A stretch of 64,000 nucleotides of DNA from Arthrobacter sp. C9C5 (GCF_013359735.1 NZ_JABFMX010000004.1:124001-188000), one strand, 5' to 3'. Shown: positions 28,333 through 37,117, counted from the stretch's first letter. Program-made: numbers and translations. The notes: generated by a model not told the origin, from the letters alone.

Positions 28333-29754
28333 CTAGTCGCTGCGGGTGCCGAAGACGATTTCGTCCCAGCTGGGCACACTGGAGCGCTTGGGCTTGGAGG
28401 GCTGGCGCTCCGGCGTTTCAGCCTCCCTTTCGTCCCGGGACGTGTCGTTCCGGGAGGCTTCGGGGCGGGATGCGTCGGTGCGGGATGCCGCTGAAGACTC
28501 GTTCTGCGCGCGCCGGGACGGTCCGCCGCCCAAGAGCTCATCCAGCCCGGGGCTGGACGTGGGGCCGGTCCGCACCGGGCGCAACTGCGAGGCCGCGATG
28601 GTGATCTCGCGGGTTTCCGTGCTGACCCCGTCGTGAAGCTTCAGCGCGTCGTCGTCGCTAGTGTCCTGGTGCCGTGGCGCCAGGCTCAGGCGGGAGAGCA
28701 TGGACGGCCGGGCGTCCCGGCGTCGGGTGAAGGCGTCGGGGTTGGGAATCGAGTGCGGTTCGGCTGACGCCGCGGGCGGGGTTGCTTCCTCCGCCGGAGC
28801 GTCCTCCCCGGGCGCCTCAACCTCCACCACGTCGTCTTCGGTCTCATCCAGCGACGGAACCTCGGACGGCCGCGGGTGGGCGGCGGGAACGCCGTTTGTC
28901 AGCAGCAGCGCCAGTGCGTCGTCGGCGTCTTCGTCCAGGCCGAGGCGCTGCCCGCGGCGGGAACGAAGCATGTCCAGCAGCCCGTCGGCGTCCTTCTCCT
29001 GCTGGACTCCATGTTGCTGGACGATGCTGAGCTGCGCCGTGGCACTGCGTGCCGCGGCTTCCGCATCGGTCTCAAAATCAAAGGGCCGGTCCGAAACCGC
29101 CGAGAGGCGGCGGGCCGGGACGGGGCCGTCCATCGGCTCGAGTTCGCTGAGTTGCTGGGCCCAGCGGTTGGCGTTCTGCAGCGACTTGCGCGCCGGGCTG
29201 AACGTCCACATGGCAGGCGGCTCTTCACCGATCGCAGCGTGGGCGCCGGGCTGCGCTGCGAAGCGGGCCACCACGTTCCAGCTGCCGTCCGGGCGGCGCC
29301 ACGAGTCCCATTCCACCGAGGAAGGCTCGATCCCGTGGGCCCGCAGCCGGTGCACGACCATGTCGTCCAGGGTCGCCGGCTGGTCGCCGAAGAAGGAGCG
29401 GTAGCTGTCGTGACCCGCGGAAGGAGAGGCCACCTCGATTTTGCGTGCCTGCTGGGCGACGTACTCGCGCTCGGCCAGCACGGGGCCCTCGTACCGCTGC
29501 ACCTTGGCCAGCGGAATGCCGGAAAGAGCGGCCACCTCCGCGGCGGTCGCACCGCTGCGGATCCTGGCCTGAATATCGCGGGGGGACATGGCAATGGGCT
29601 CGGCGCCCACGCCGGAAGCAGCCTTCGCCGGCGTCCGGCTCGCAGCCGCCCGAAGAGCCTCATCGATCGGCAGCTGGAACATCTCGCCGCCGGTGCCACT
29701 CAACAGGAGATGCTCCCCGTCGTCGTGGACGCCTACAAGCCGTAGATCCTGCAT
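28333..29754 (-). CDS. sepH: Septation protein SepH
   Basis: This is a cytoplasmic cell-division regulator of actinobacteria, 473 aa; in Streptomyces and Mycobacterium SepH binds FtsZ and promotes its assembly. The N-terminal DUF3071 domain spans about residues 1-170 (MQDLRLVGVHDDGEHLLL, DIQARIRSGATAAEVAALSG with a helix-turn-helix look, and GHDSYRSFFGDQPATLDDMV). The rest is long, acidic and probably disordered, rich in Ala, Glu and Ser, ending in SVPSWDEIVFGTRSD, a tail conserved in the family. I set the start at ATG 29754 because GGAGGA lies five bases upstream; the longer reading has no family match. Confidence 0.92.
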   Translation of the reverse strand: MQDLRLVGVHDDGEHLLLSGTGGEMFQLPIDEALRAAASRTPAKAASGVGAEPIAMSPRDIQARIRSGATAAEVAALSGIPLAKVQRYEGPVLAEREYVAQQARKIEVASPSAGHDSYRSFFGDQPATLDDMVVHRLRAHGIEPSSVEWDSWRRPDGSWNVVARFAAQPGAHAAIGEEPPAMWTFSPARKSLQNANRWAQQLSELEPMDGPVPARRLSAVSDRPFDFETDAEAAARSATAQLSIVQQHGVQQEKDADGLLDMLRSRRGQRLGLDEDADDALALLLTNGVPAAHPRPSEVPSLDETEDDVVEVEAPGEDAPAEEATPPAASAEPHSIPNPDAFTRRRDARPSMLSRLSLAPRHQDTSDDDALKLHDGVSTETREITIAASQLRPVRTGPTSSPGLDELLGGGPSRRAQNESSAASRTDASRPEASRNDTSRDEREAETPERQPSKPKRSSVPSWDEIVFGTRSD

Positions 29755-30078
29755 ACAAATCCTCCACCCTGGCATTACTAACATTCGAAACTCTGCCACC
29801 GTTGGGTCCCAATTCGGGTTAGGAGGGAGGGCGCGCCGTGATTTTCCGCGACTTTCAGCCGGATTGGGGCCGCCCGGAGCGGACGGCGCCGCCGCCGGAC
29901 CACTGGCCTCTGGCGCTCGGCAGGGGTTTGGGCAAAAATGACCCGACATCGGGCACAAAAAGCGGTTGTCCGGCGTTGACATCGGTGAACCGAACCCGGA
30001 CCGGGGCGGGGGCTACCAGCCCCGCCGGTGCGGCGGAGGCGAACCAGCCCAACGAATGCGGAGTGTGAGCAACAACTA
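29755..30078. other. Divergent intergenic region sepH / DUF4193 gene
   Basis: This 324-base gap must hold promoters for both flanking genes. An AT-rich patch near 29770-29790 lies upstream of sepH. TTGACA at 29976-29981 could be a -35 box for the DUF4193 gene, but no good -10 lies at the right distance. A GC-rich hairpin follows at 30005-30026. I see no gene here. Confidence 0.4.
30005..30026 (+). promoter_or_regulatory. Leader hairpin upstream of the DUF4193 gene
   Basis: GGCGGGGGCT and AGCCCCGCC form a nine-base-pair stem with one bulge and a three-base loop. It ends 52 bases before the DUF4193 start, inside the expected leader. Its role, attenuation or simple structure, is unknown. Confidence 0.3.
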
Positions 30079-30378
30079 ATGGCGACAGACTACGATGCGC
30101 CACGCAAGACTGAGGAAGACCTCAACGAGGACTCCATCGAGGAACTGAAGTCGCGGCGTACGGACAAGCCTTCCGCGGTGGTCGATGAAGACGAAACCGA
30201 CCTCGCCGAGGGCTACGAACTCCCGGGCGCGGACCTGTCCGGCGAGGAGCTGCTGGTCCGGGTGCTGCCCGCCCAGGCAGACGAATTCACCTGTGCCTCC
30301 TGCTTCCTTGTCCGCCACCGTTCGCAGATCGCCCGCGAAAAGGACGGGCTGAAGTACTGCAAGGACTGCGAAGGCTAA
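30079..30378 (+). CDS. DUF4193 domain-containing protein
   Basis: This is a 99-aa cytoplasmic protein. An acidic N-terminal half (ATDYDAPRKTEEDLNEDSIEEL) precedes a C-terminal zinc-ribbon-like pair of CxxC motifs, FTCASCFLVRHRSQIA and KYCKDCEG. The family is almost universal in Actinobacteria and sits near dut and DUF3093, as it does here; a role in transcription has been suggested by its form but is not established. I set the start at ATG 30079; the reading from 30028 lacks a ribosome site. Confidence 0.9.
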   Translation: MATDYDAPRKTEEDLNEDSIEELKSRRTDKPSAVVDEDETDLAEGYELPGADLSGEELLVRVLPAQADEFTCASCFLVRHRSQIAREKDGLKYCKDCEG

Positions 30379-30417
30379 AGGCTGTCGCCCTCGTGCCGGC
30401 CTGGGGCCAGCCCGGTC

Positions 30418-30933
30418 TTAACGGGACAGCGCCGTGACGAGCTCGTCCGGGTGCCGCGTGGACGCCAGCCAATACGGCGTGCGGTCCGAGGGGTCGGTGA
30501 TCTCGATGCGGACCACCGGGTCGATCCAACCGCGGATGCACATGAACGCGAGGCCGTTGAGCCGGGTGCCGCGCTCCGCCGTCGCCTCCGCGCCGCGGAA
30601 CGCCGTGGCCTCGCCGACGAAGCGGCGTTCAATCGTCGCCCGGCCCACGCGCAACGTTGCGGCCGTCACGGTGATGGACGGCGTGGACAGGATCAGCAAC
30701 ACCGCCAGGATTGCGAAGAGCACGACGGCGGCGGTGATGCCGGCGGCCATGCTGATCGGCGCGAACACCAGGATGCCCGCCGCGGCCAGCCCGGCAGCCA
30801 CCAGCCAGATCCAGAAATTCGGCCAAAGCTTTTCGCTGAACAGGACGGTGGCGTCATTGGGGGTGCTGTTGGAGGCCGGCATGGCTGCGCTGGATTCGGG
30901 CATGAGCCCAGCTTTCCACTTTTCCCGGGCCAT
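30418..30933 (-). CDS. DUF3093 domain-containing membrane protein
   Basis: This is a 171-aa inner-membrane protein of unknown function. Two hydrophobic segments lie at about residues 40-60 and 64-84, followed by a soluble strand-rich domain ending in RTPYWLASTRHPDELVTALSR, typical of DUF3093. It is divergent from dut, the same arrangement as in mycobacteria. ATG 30933 is used here; ATG 30903 is an alternative that would remove ten residues. Confidence 0.87.
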   Translation of the reverse strand: MAREKWKAGLMPESSAAMPASNSTPNDATVLFSEKLWPNFWIWLVAAGLAAAGILVFAPISMAAGITAAVVLFAILAVLLILSTPSITVTAATLRVGRATIERRFVGEATAFRGAEATAERGTRLNGLAFMCIRGWIDPVVRIEITDPSDRTPYWLASTRHPDELVTALSR

Positions 30934-31009
30934 TTCACCTTGGCCGCCAGGCCGGCGCCCGCGGACACCGGGGGCGGCGGCGCGGTAGGTCTAACATCCC
31001 CGCGGGCGT

Positions 31010-31023
31010 TACAGTGGGGAACT
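31010..31023 (+). promoter_or_regulatory. -10 box of dut, nearly leaderless
   Basis: TACAGT at 31010-31015 is eight bases before GTG 31024. No ribosome site is seen. Confidence 0.45.
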
Positions 31024-31554
31024 GTGACTGAAGAAACCACTGCCGTGAATACCCCGGCGGCAGACCCCGCAGCCAGCGACCTTCCGGCGTACGGAGCCCC
31101 CACCCTGACGGTGCAGCTGAAGATGCTCGACGACGGCCTGCAGCCGCCGTCGTACGCCCACCCGGGCGACGCCGGCGCGGACCTGCGCGCCCGCGAGGAC
31201 GTTGTGCTCGGGCCGGGGGAGCGGCGGCTGGTGCCCACCGGCGTGTCCATCGCGCTTCCTGACGGCTTTGTCGCCTTGATCCACCCCCGGTCCGGTCTGG
31301 CCACCAAGCACGGCCTGACCGTGGTGAACGCACCCGGCACGGTCGACGCGGGCTACCGCGGGGAGATTGCCGTGACACTGCTGAATACTGACCGCGACGA
31401 GGCGATTGAACTGCGCCGCGGCGATAGAATTGCACAAATGGTCATCCAGCGCGTGGAGTACGCGGAGTTCGTGCCCGTCCAGGAGCTCAGCGATTCGGTC
31501 CGCGGCGGCGGCGGCTTCGGCTCCACCGGCGGTTTCGGCGCCCCCGGGGCCTGA
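31024..31554 (+). CDS. dut: dUTP diphosphatase (dUTPase)
   Basis: This enzyme hydrolyses dUTP to dUMP and pyrophosphate, which keeps uracil out of DNA and supplies dTMP synthesis. It is trimeric and cytoplasmic, 176 aa. All five motifs are visible: HPGDAGADLRA, HPRSGLA, VVNAPGTVDAGYRGEI with the catalytic aspartate, GDRIAQMVIQ, and the glycine-rich C-terminal RGGGGFGSTGG. There is a 26-residue Thr/Ala/Pro-rich head. The start GTG 31024 is supported by the -10-like box just upstream. The DUF3710, OB-fold and DUF3159 genes follow. Confidence 0.95.
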   Translation: MTEETTAVNTPAADPAASDLPAYGAPTLTVQLKMLDDGLQPPSYAHPGDAGADLRAREDVVLGPGERRLVPTGVSIALPDGFVALIHPRSGLATKHGLTVVNAPGTVDAGYRGEIAVTLLNTDRDEAIELRRGDRIAQMVIQRVEYAEFVPVQELSDSVRGGGGFGSTGGFGAPGA

Positions 31555-31633
31555 GCCCCGCCCGTTTGACGCAGCTGAACCCTGTGGCGCGGCCGAGCGC
31601 TTCGCACAGGATCACAACTAAGGAGACAACCCC

Positions 31634-32350
31634 ATGGTTTTTGGGCGTGGCAGGAAAGCCAAGCAGGAGCAGTTGACGGACACCGGCGACACCCGGGAGG
31701 CCGCAGCTGCTGACGCCGGCGCGCCCGCCGAGGGCACGGATGGCGCCCTGCGGAGCGCCGGTCCCCATGACGTCGCGGACATCGACAACCAGGACGGCTA
31801 CGTCGACCTCGGCGCCCTGTTGATTGCCCCGCGCGAGGGGCTGCAGCTCCGTCTTGAGGTCGAGGAAGCCACCCAGCGCGTCGTGGCCGTCACCATGGAC
31901 CTGGAAGGTTCGAGCCTGCAGCTGCAGGCCTTCGCCGCGCCCCGCTCCGAGGGCCTCTGGGACGAAATCCGTGAGCAGATCGGCCAGTCCGTGGGCAGCC
32001 AGGGCGGCCAGGTTGAGGAGATTGAGGGCCACTTCGGCATCGAGCTCGTCGCCAAGCTGCCCGCCGGCGACGGCAGCGACGGCTACCGTGTGGCCCGGTT
32101 CATCGGCGTCGACGGCCCCCGCTGGTTCCTCCGCGGTGTCCTCGGCGGAGAAGCCGCGCTGGACCGCGCCGCCGCGGCCGGACTCGAGGAACTGTTCCGG
32201 CAGATCGTCGTGGTGCGGGGCGAGAGCCCGATGCCGCCGCGCGAGCTGCTGCAGCTCCGCCTTCCCCGGGACTCCGGCGTCGCGGCGCCGCAGGGCGCCC
32301 CGGAGTTCGAGCAACCCGAGCGCGGACCGGAGATTACCCAGATTGGTTGA
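31634..32350 (+). CDS. DUF3710 domain-containing protein
   Basis: This is a 238-aa cytoplasmic actinobacterial protein of unknown function. After a basic start (VFGRGRKAKQ) and a low-complexity stretch, the core runs from YVDLGALLIAPREGLQLRLE to GPRWFLRGVLGGEAALD, the diagnostic DUF3710 segment, and ends with VVVRGESPMPPRELLQLRLP. A strong AAGGAG ribosome site precedes ATG 31634. Its stop overlaps the next start by eight bases, which implies translational coupling to the OB-fold protein. Confidence 0.9.
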   Translation: MVFGRGRKAKQEQLTDTGDTREAAAADAGAPAEGTDGALRSAGPHDVADIDNQDGYVDLGALLIAPREGLQLRLEVEEATQRVVAVTMDLEGSSLQLQAFAAPRSEGLWDEIREQIGQSVGSQGGQVEEIEGHFGIELVAKLPAGDGSDGYRVARFIGVDGPRWFLRGVLGGEAALDRAAAAGLEELFRQIVVVRGESPMPPRELLQLRLPRDSGVAAPQGAPEFEQPERGPEITQIG

Positions 32351-32750
32351 TGCCCCCGGCAAGAAAGCTGCCGCAGCTGTCCCCGTCCGGGGGCTGCCCG
32401 AGCGCGGACGTGTGCTGTGCCGCGGCTTCATTGAGTCCGTGACCTATGCCCCGGCCAGCGAGGTGGCAGCTTTCACAGCCATCGTCACCGACCATGACGC
32501 CCCGCCGGCCAAGGCGCGGCCGGCCGCTTCTGCGGTCCAGGCCGCCCAAGCCGCCCAGCCGGGCGTCCGGCGCAAGCGGCCTGCCGCGGCTGCCGACCGG
32601 CTCCGGGTGATCTGGCTGGGACGGCGCCGCATCCCCGGGGTGAAGGCCGGCCTGGAGCTCCGGCTCGAGGGCATGGTCACGGTCCGGGACGGGCTGCCCA
32701 CCATGTTCAATCCGCGCTACGAAATACTCTCCCGCCTGGAGGAACAATGA
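32343..32750 (+). CDS. OB-fold nucleic acid-binding domain protein
   Basis: This is a 135-aa basic protein. The strands GRVLCRGFIESVTYAP, FTAIVTDHD, LRVIWLGRRRIPGVKAGLELRLEG and FNPRYEIL form an OB-fold of the type found in RecG and related nucleic acid-binding proteins, interrupted by an Ala/Gln-rich insert. I place the start at TTG 32343, which overlaps the DUF3710 stop and has GGAG nine bases before it. Its own stop overlaps the DUF3159 start as ATGA. The tight coupling suggests the three proteins are made together; function is unknown. Confidence 0.78.
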   Translation: MVDAPGKKAAAAVPVRGLPERGRVLCRGFIESVTYAPASEVAAFTAIVTDHDAPPAKARPAASAVQAAQAAQPGVRRKRPAAAADRLRVIWLGRRRIPGVKAGLELRLEGMVTVRDGLPTMFNPRYEILSRLEEQ

Positions 32751-33451
32751 GCACGCCCGAAGACCAGCAGCCCTCGGTGGCCCAGCTCGCCGAAGGCTAC
32801 GCGGCCAAGGCGGGCCTGCACCGCACCAGCAACGGCAACATCGATGTGCTCAAGAGCGCCGGCGGTGTCCAGGGCATCGCCGAAAGCATCCTTCCGGGGC
32901 TGGTGTTCCTGATCGCCTTCACCGTGACCCGTGAACTTCCGCTGGCCCTGATCGCCGCGCTGGCGGTGGCCGCGGCGTTTACCGTCGCCCGGCTGGTCCA
33001 GCGCAAGCCGCTGACGCAGGCGCTGGCAGGCATTGTCGGCGTCGGACTGTCGGCCTGGCTGGCGAACTCGACCGGCAAGGCCGAGGACTTCTACGTCCTG
33101 GGGTTCTTCACCAACCTCGGCTACATCCTGGCGATGTCCATCTCCATCGCGGTGCGCTGGCCCTTCGCCGGGCTGCTGTTCGGTTTCATCCGGAACGAGG
33201 GCCTGGACTGGCGCAAGCATCCGGCCCGGGTGAAGGCTTACCGGATCGGCACCTGGGTGATCATCTCCGTCCTGGCCCTGCGCCTGCTCGTGCAGGTCCC
33301 GCTGTATCTGATGGGGGAGCAGGGCCTCGCAGGCCTCGCGACCACCAGGCTCATCATGGGAGCGCCGCTGTATATCCTGGGCATGTGGGTGGCCTGGCTG
33401 CTCACCCGCCCGGCGCCGGTCCCCGCTGACGAGCCGACCGAACCCAACTAA
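32747..33451 (+). CDS. DUF3159 domain-containing membrane protein
   Basis: This 234-aa integral membrane protein has about six hydrophobic segments between residues 45 and 225. Family features are the N-terminal GGVQGIAESILPGLVFLIAF and the loop GFIRNEGLDWRKHPARVKAY. The function is unknown; a transport or scaffold role is possible. It overlaps the OB-fold gene by four bases (ATGA) and ends at a long inverted repeat that separates it from the converging trkA genes. Confidence 0.9.
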   Translation: MSTPEDQQPSVAQLAEGYAAKAGLHRTSNGNIDVLKSAGGVQGIAESILPGLVFLIAFTVTRELPLALIAALAVAAAFTVARLVQRKPLTQALAGIVGVGLSAWLANSTGKAEDFYVLGFFTNLGYILAMSISIAVRWPFAGLLFGFIRNEGLDWRKHPARVKAYRIGTWVIISVLALRLLVQVPLYLMGEQGLAGLATTRLIMGAPLYILGMWVAWLLTRPAPVPADEPTEPN

Positions 33452-33506
33452 CTCGCAGTTGTTCTCGTTTTGCGGGGCTTCGGGCCAAACCGACAACAAC
33501 TGCGAG
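33452..33506. repeat. Long palindromic repeat / bidirectional terminator
   Basis: CTCGCAGTTGTT (33452-33463) is exactly complementary to 33495-33506, and pairing continues imperfectly inward (TCGtTTTG against CAAAcCGA), giving a stem of about 21 pairs with three mismatches. It starts right after the DUF3159 stop and lies between converging genes. The form resembles a REP-type dispersed element that serves as a terminator. Confidence 0.65.
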
Positions 33507-33519
33507 CCAGTTGGGCGGC

Positions 33520-34290
33520 TCAGCCGTCGAAGCCGTCGCCGCCGGCGGGCTGGCTCTCGCGGCCATGCTGGTCCGCGGTGACCGGGTGCTGGCCGGCGCT
33601 CGAAGGTTCACCGGCCGACTCGACGTCGGACTCCGGGGCCGAGAGCAGGGCCCGCAGCCCGTCCTCGGCAGCGATGGTGGTGACAAAGAACAGCTCGTCG
33701 CCGCCGTCGATCACGTCGTCCCGGCTCGGCGTGATGGGCGCCTGGTCGCGCAGGATCGCCACCAGGGTCGCGTCCTCCGGCCAGTCGATGTCACCCACGG
33801 TCAGGCCAATCACGTGCGAATCATGCGGCACCGTGAACTCCACCAGCGAGGACACCCCGGTCTGCAGGGTGAGCAGGCGGACCAGGTCGCCGATCTCCAC
33901 GGCTTCTTCCACCAGGGCGGTCATCAGCTGCGGAGTGTTGACCGCGACGTCGACGCCCCAGGAATCATCGAACATCCAGTCGTTCTTCGGGTTGTTGACC
34001 CGGCCAACCGTCCTGCCCACGCCGAACTCGGTCTTGGCCAGCAGCGAGACGACAAGGTTCACCTTGTCGTCGCCCGTCGCGGAGACCACGACGTCGGCGT
34101 CCTCCAGCCGGGCGTCCTTGAGGGTGCTGAGCTCGCAGGCGTCGCCGACCAGCCAATGCGCGCCGCGCAGCCCGCTGCGGCCGATCACCTCGGGCTTGAG
34201 GTCGATCAACAGGATCTCGTGCTTGTGGGCCAGCAATTCACGGGCGATCGAGGAACCGACGCTGCCCGCCCCGACGATGACAACTTTCAC
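33520..34290 (-). CDS. trkA: TrkA-family potassium uptake regulatory protein
   Basis: This 256-aa cytoplasmic NAD-binding RCK protein gates a potassium channel or Trk transporter. The N-terminal Rossmann part has GAGSVGSSIAREL (GxGxxG) and an acidic residue at the end of the second strand (LLIDLK). The C-terminal RCK_C domain runs from LVRLLTLQTGVSSLVEF to DELFFVTTI, followed by a Ser/Gln-rich tail of about 30 residues. It starts one base after the stop of the upstream trkA paralogue; the pair matches mycobacterial ceoB/ceoC. No pore subunit is in the window; the APC permease is divergent from the pair. Confidence 0.92.
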   Translation of the reverse strand: MKVVIVGAGSVGSSIARELLAHKHEILLIDLKPEVIGRSGLRGAHWLVGDACELSTLKDARLEDADVVVSATGDDKVNLVVSLLAKTEFGVGRTVGRVNNPKNDWMFDDSWGVDVAVNTPQLMTALVEEAVEIGDLVRLLTLQTGVSSLVEFTVPHDSHVIGLTVGDIDWPEDATLVAILRDQAPITPSRDDVIDGGDELFFVTTIAAEDGLRALLSAPESDVESAGEPSSAGQHPVTADQHGRESQPAGGDGFDG

Positions 34291-34962
34291 TTAGGACTCC
34301 TTGGCGGGCGACTTGGCAAGAATGTGGGCGACCTCGGAGGTGCGGTCCACGCTGAGCATGGCGTGGACGGTGTCGCCATCCTGGTACAACGTTCCGGGTC
34401 CGGGGAGGATGCCCTCGCCGAAGCGCGTGAGGTAGGCGACGCGGATGTCGGCGGCCTTCTCGAGCGCGGAGACCGGGTGGCCGATCCAGCCGGAGTCCAG
34501 GTCCACCTCGGCCAGCACCAGCCGGCCGGAGGGGTCGCGGAAATCGCCGGCGAGGTGCTGTTCCGGCAGGATCCGCCGGAGCACCTGGTCCGCGCTCCAG
34601 CGCACCGCCGCGACCGTGGGGATGCCGAGGCGCTGGTAGATCTCCGCGCGGCCCGGATCATAGATCCGCGCCACGACGTGCGGAACGTGGAACGTCTCGC
34701 GGGCCACCCTGGTGGCCAGGATGTTCGAGTTGTCGCCGCTGGACACGGCAGCGAAGGCGTAGGCCTCCTCGACCCCGGCCTGCTTGAGGGTTTCCCGGTC
34801 GAAGCCGACGCCGGTGACCTTGCGGCCGGAGAAACCCGTCCGGAGCCGCCGGAAAGCGCGGTCGTCCTGGTCGATGATCGCGACCGAATGGCCGGCGTCC
34901 TCCAGTGTGTGCGCCAGGGTTGCCCCGACACGGCCACAACCCATGATCACGAAGTGCGCCAC
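34291..34962 (-). CDS. trkA: TrkA-family potassium uptake regulatory protein (first of the pair)
   Basis: This is a 223-aa RCK protein, a paralogue of its downstream neighbour. The Rossmann motif is GCGRVGATLAHTL and the following acidic residue is in VAIIDQDDRAF; VSSGDNSNILATRVAR marks the middle of the fold. The C-terminal RCK_C domain (HPVSALEKAADIRVAYLTRFGE) is intact. Two different RCK proteins probably form hetero-oligomers that sense NAD(H) or nucleotides and control potassium entry. It is transcribed first and diverges from the APC permease gene. Confidence 0.92.
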   Translation of the reverse strand: MAHFVIMGCGRVGATLAHTLEDAGHSVAIIDQDDRAFRRLRTGFSGRKVTGVGFDRETLKQAGVEEAYAFAAVSSGDNSNILATRVARETFHVPHVVARIYDPGRAEIYQRLGIPTVAAVRWSADQVLRRILPEQHLAGDFRDPSGRLVLAEVDLDSGWIGHPVSALEKAADIRVAYLTRFGEGILPGPGTLYQDGDTVHAMLSVDRTSEVAHILAKSPAKES

Positions 34963-35128
34963 ACGTGCCTCCTCAAGCTTCTGTGTCTGTTGCTGCGTAA
35001 AACTCTACCGGCCACCGGGGTCCCGGAGCCGGTCCGACGGCGGCACGGCCGGCCAGCCGTCCGCCCCGCCGTGCGGCCGGACGCTGGCGGGCGGGCTCCG
35101 CCGTCATGACATCGCGTCCGAATCAGAC

Positions 35129-35140
35129 TAGCTTTGTCTG
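35129..35140 (+). promoter_or_regulatory. -10 box of the leaderless APC permease gene
   Basis: TAGCTT at 35129-35134 is six bases before GTG 35141. No Shine-Dalgarno sequence is present. Confidence 0.5.
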
Positions 35141-37117
35141 GTGCTGACAATTTTCAATGCCGTGAAGCGGGTGCTGGTAGGCAGGCCCTTCCGGAACGAC
35201 CGTCTGGCCCACACCCTGCTGCCCAAGCGGATCGCGCTCCCCATTTTCGCCTCCGACGCGCTGTCCTCGGTGGCCTACGCGCCGGACGAAATCCTGCTGA
35301 CCCTGGCACTGGCCGGCGTCAGTGCGGTGGCGTTTTCCCCCTGGGTAGGGCTCGCCGTCATGGTGGTGCTGCTCACCGTGGTGGCCTCCTACCGCCAGAA
35401 CGTGCACGCCTACCCCTCCGGCGGCGGCGACTACGAGATCGCCAACGAAAACCTGGGCAAGTACGCCGGCCTCACCGTCGCCTCGGCCCTGCTGGTGGAC
35501 TACGTGCTCACCGTCGCGGTGTCGATGTCCTCGGCCGCGGCCTACCTGACCACCGCCGTCCCCTCGCTGCACGGCCAGCAGGCAGCGATCGCCACCATCG
35601 GCGTCGTAATCCTGGCCCTCGTCAACCTGCGCGGCATCAAAGAAGCCGGCAGCGTCTTTGCGGTGCCCACCTACATCTTCATGTTCTCGATCCTCGGCAT
35701 GACCGCCGTCGGCATCTTCCAGGCCGCCACCGGCCAACTCGGCCAGGCGCCGTCGGCCGAGTTCGAGATCGTCCCGGCCGCCGGTTTCGACGAGGGCCTG
35801 GTGGGCCTGGCCGGCGCGTTCCTGCTGCTCCGCGCGTTCTCCTCGGGCGCCGCGGCGCTGACCGGCGTGGAGGCCATCAGCAACGGCGTGCCGAACTTCC
35901 AGAAGCCCAAGAGCAAGAACGCGGCAACCACGCTGCTGCTGCTCGGCGTGATCGCCGCCTCCATGCTGGCCGGCATCATCTACCTGGCCAACGCCACCAA
36001 GGTGCACATCGTGCTGGACCCGGCCACGGAGTTCCTGCTCAACGGCAAACCGGTGGACGAGGGATACATCCAGAACCCGGCGATCAGCCAGATCGCCCAG
36101 ACCGTCTTCGGCGCCGGTTCCATTCCCTTCTACATCGTGGTCGCCGCCACCGGCGTGATCCTGGTGTTCGCCTCCAATACCGCCTTCAACGGCTTCCCGG
36201 TGCTCGGCTCGATCCTCGCCCAGGACGGCTACCTGCCGCGCCAGCTCCGCACCCGCGGCGACCGGCTCGCGTTCAGCAACGGTGTGCTGGCGCTGGCCGC
36301 CGGCGCGCTGGTGCTGATCATCGCCTTCGACGCCGACGTCACCAAACTCATCCAGCTCTACATCGTGGGCGTTTTCATCTCCTTTACGCTGAGCCAGCTC
36401 GGCATGATCCGGCACTGGGGCCGCGAGCTGAAGCTCGCCAAGGATTCGGCCACGAAGCTGCGGATGGTCAAGTCCCGCACCATCAACACCATCGGCTTCG
36501 GCATGACCGGCCTGGTCCTGGTGATCGTGCTGATCACCAAGTTCGAGCAGGGCGCCTGGATCGCGCTGCTGGCCATGTTCATCCTGTTCCTGATCATGTG
36601 GAGCATCCGGGCCCACTACGACAACGTGGCAAAGGAACTCGCCGTGGACGAGGACTCCTCGCCCCGGGCGCTGCCCACCCGGGTGCACGCCGTGCTGCTC
36701 GTCTCGCACGTCCGCAAGCCCGTGCTCCGGGCGCTGGCCTACGCCCGTGCCTCGCGGCCCTCCCGGCTGGACGCCATCACGGTGGACATCAGCCCGGAGG
36801 AGACCGAACAGACCCTGGCGGACTGGGAGAAACTGGAAATCCCGGTGCCGCTGACGGTGCTGGCCAGCCCGTTCCGCGAGACGGTCACGCCGATCATGGA
36901 GTACATCAAGAACATGCGGCGCGACTCTCCGCGCGACCTGATCGTCGTCTACATTCCCGAATACGTCGTCGGCAAGTGGTGGGAGCAGCTGGTCCACAAC
37001 CAGACGGCACTGCGGATCAAGACGCGGCTGCACTTCGAGCCCGGCGTCATGGTTGCGAGCGTGCCGTGGCAGCTGAAATCGTCCGAGGAAGCCAAGAAAC
37101 TGCAGGATATCCAATGA
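35141..37117 (+). CDS. APC-superfamily permease
   Basis: This is a 658-aa membrane transporter. About 12 hydrophobic helices span residues 35-490, with the family motif SVAYAPDEILLTLA in helix 1 and YPSGGGDYEIANENLG after helix 2. A cytoplasmic C-terminal domain of about 150 residues follows. The family is amino acid/polyamine/potassium-type permeases; the position next to two RCK potassium regulators, also kept in mycobacteria, makes KUP-like potassium transport a reasonable guess, not proven. Start GTG 35141 has a -10-like box six bases before it. Its stop overlaps the methyltransferase start as ATGA. Confidence 0.88.
   Translation: MLTIFNAVKRVLVGRPFRNDRLAHTLLPKRIALPIFASDALSSVAYAPDEILLTLALAGVSAVAFSPWVGLAVMVVLLTVVASYRQNVHAYPSGGGDYEIANENLGKYAGLTVASALLVDYVLTVAVSMSSAAAYLTTAVPSLHGQQAAIATIGVVILALVNLRGIKEAGSVFAVPTYIFMFSILGMTAVGIFQAATGQLGQAPSAEFEIVPAAGFDEGLVGLAGAFLLLRAFSSGAAALTGVEAISNGVPNFQKPKSKNAATTLLLLGVIAASMLAGIIYLANATKVHIVLDPATEFLLNGKPVDEGYIQNPAISQIAQTVFGAGSIPFYIVVAATGVILVFASNTAFNGFPVLGSILAQDGYLPRQLRTRGDRLAFSNGVLALAAGALVLIIAFDADVTKLIQLYIVGVFISFTLSQLGMIRHWGRELKLAKDSATKLRMVKSRTINTIGFGMTGLVLVIVLITKFEQGAWIALLAMFILFLIMWSIRAHYDNVAKELAVDEDSSPRALPTRVHAVLLVSHVRKPVLRALAYARASRPSRLDAITVDISPEETEQTLADWEKLEIPVPLTVLASPFRETVTPIMEYIKNMRRDSPRDLIVVYIPEYVVGKWWEQLVHNQTALRIKTRLHFEPGVMVASVPWQLKSSEEAKKLQDIQ

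Noticed and set aside
35123..37114. 663-residue open frame opposite the APC permease
   Set aside because: Low-complexity His/Gly/Asp/Gln-rich product without motifs; antisense shadow of a real membrane protein gene.
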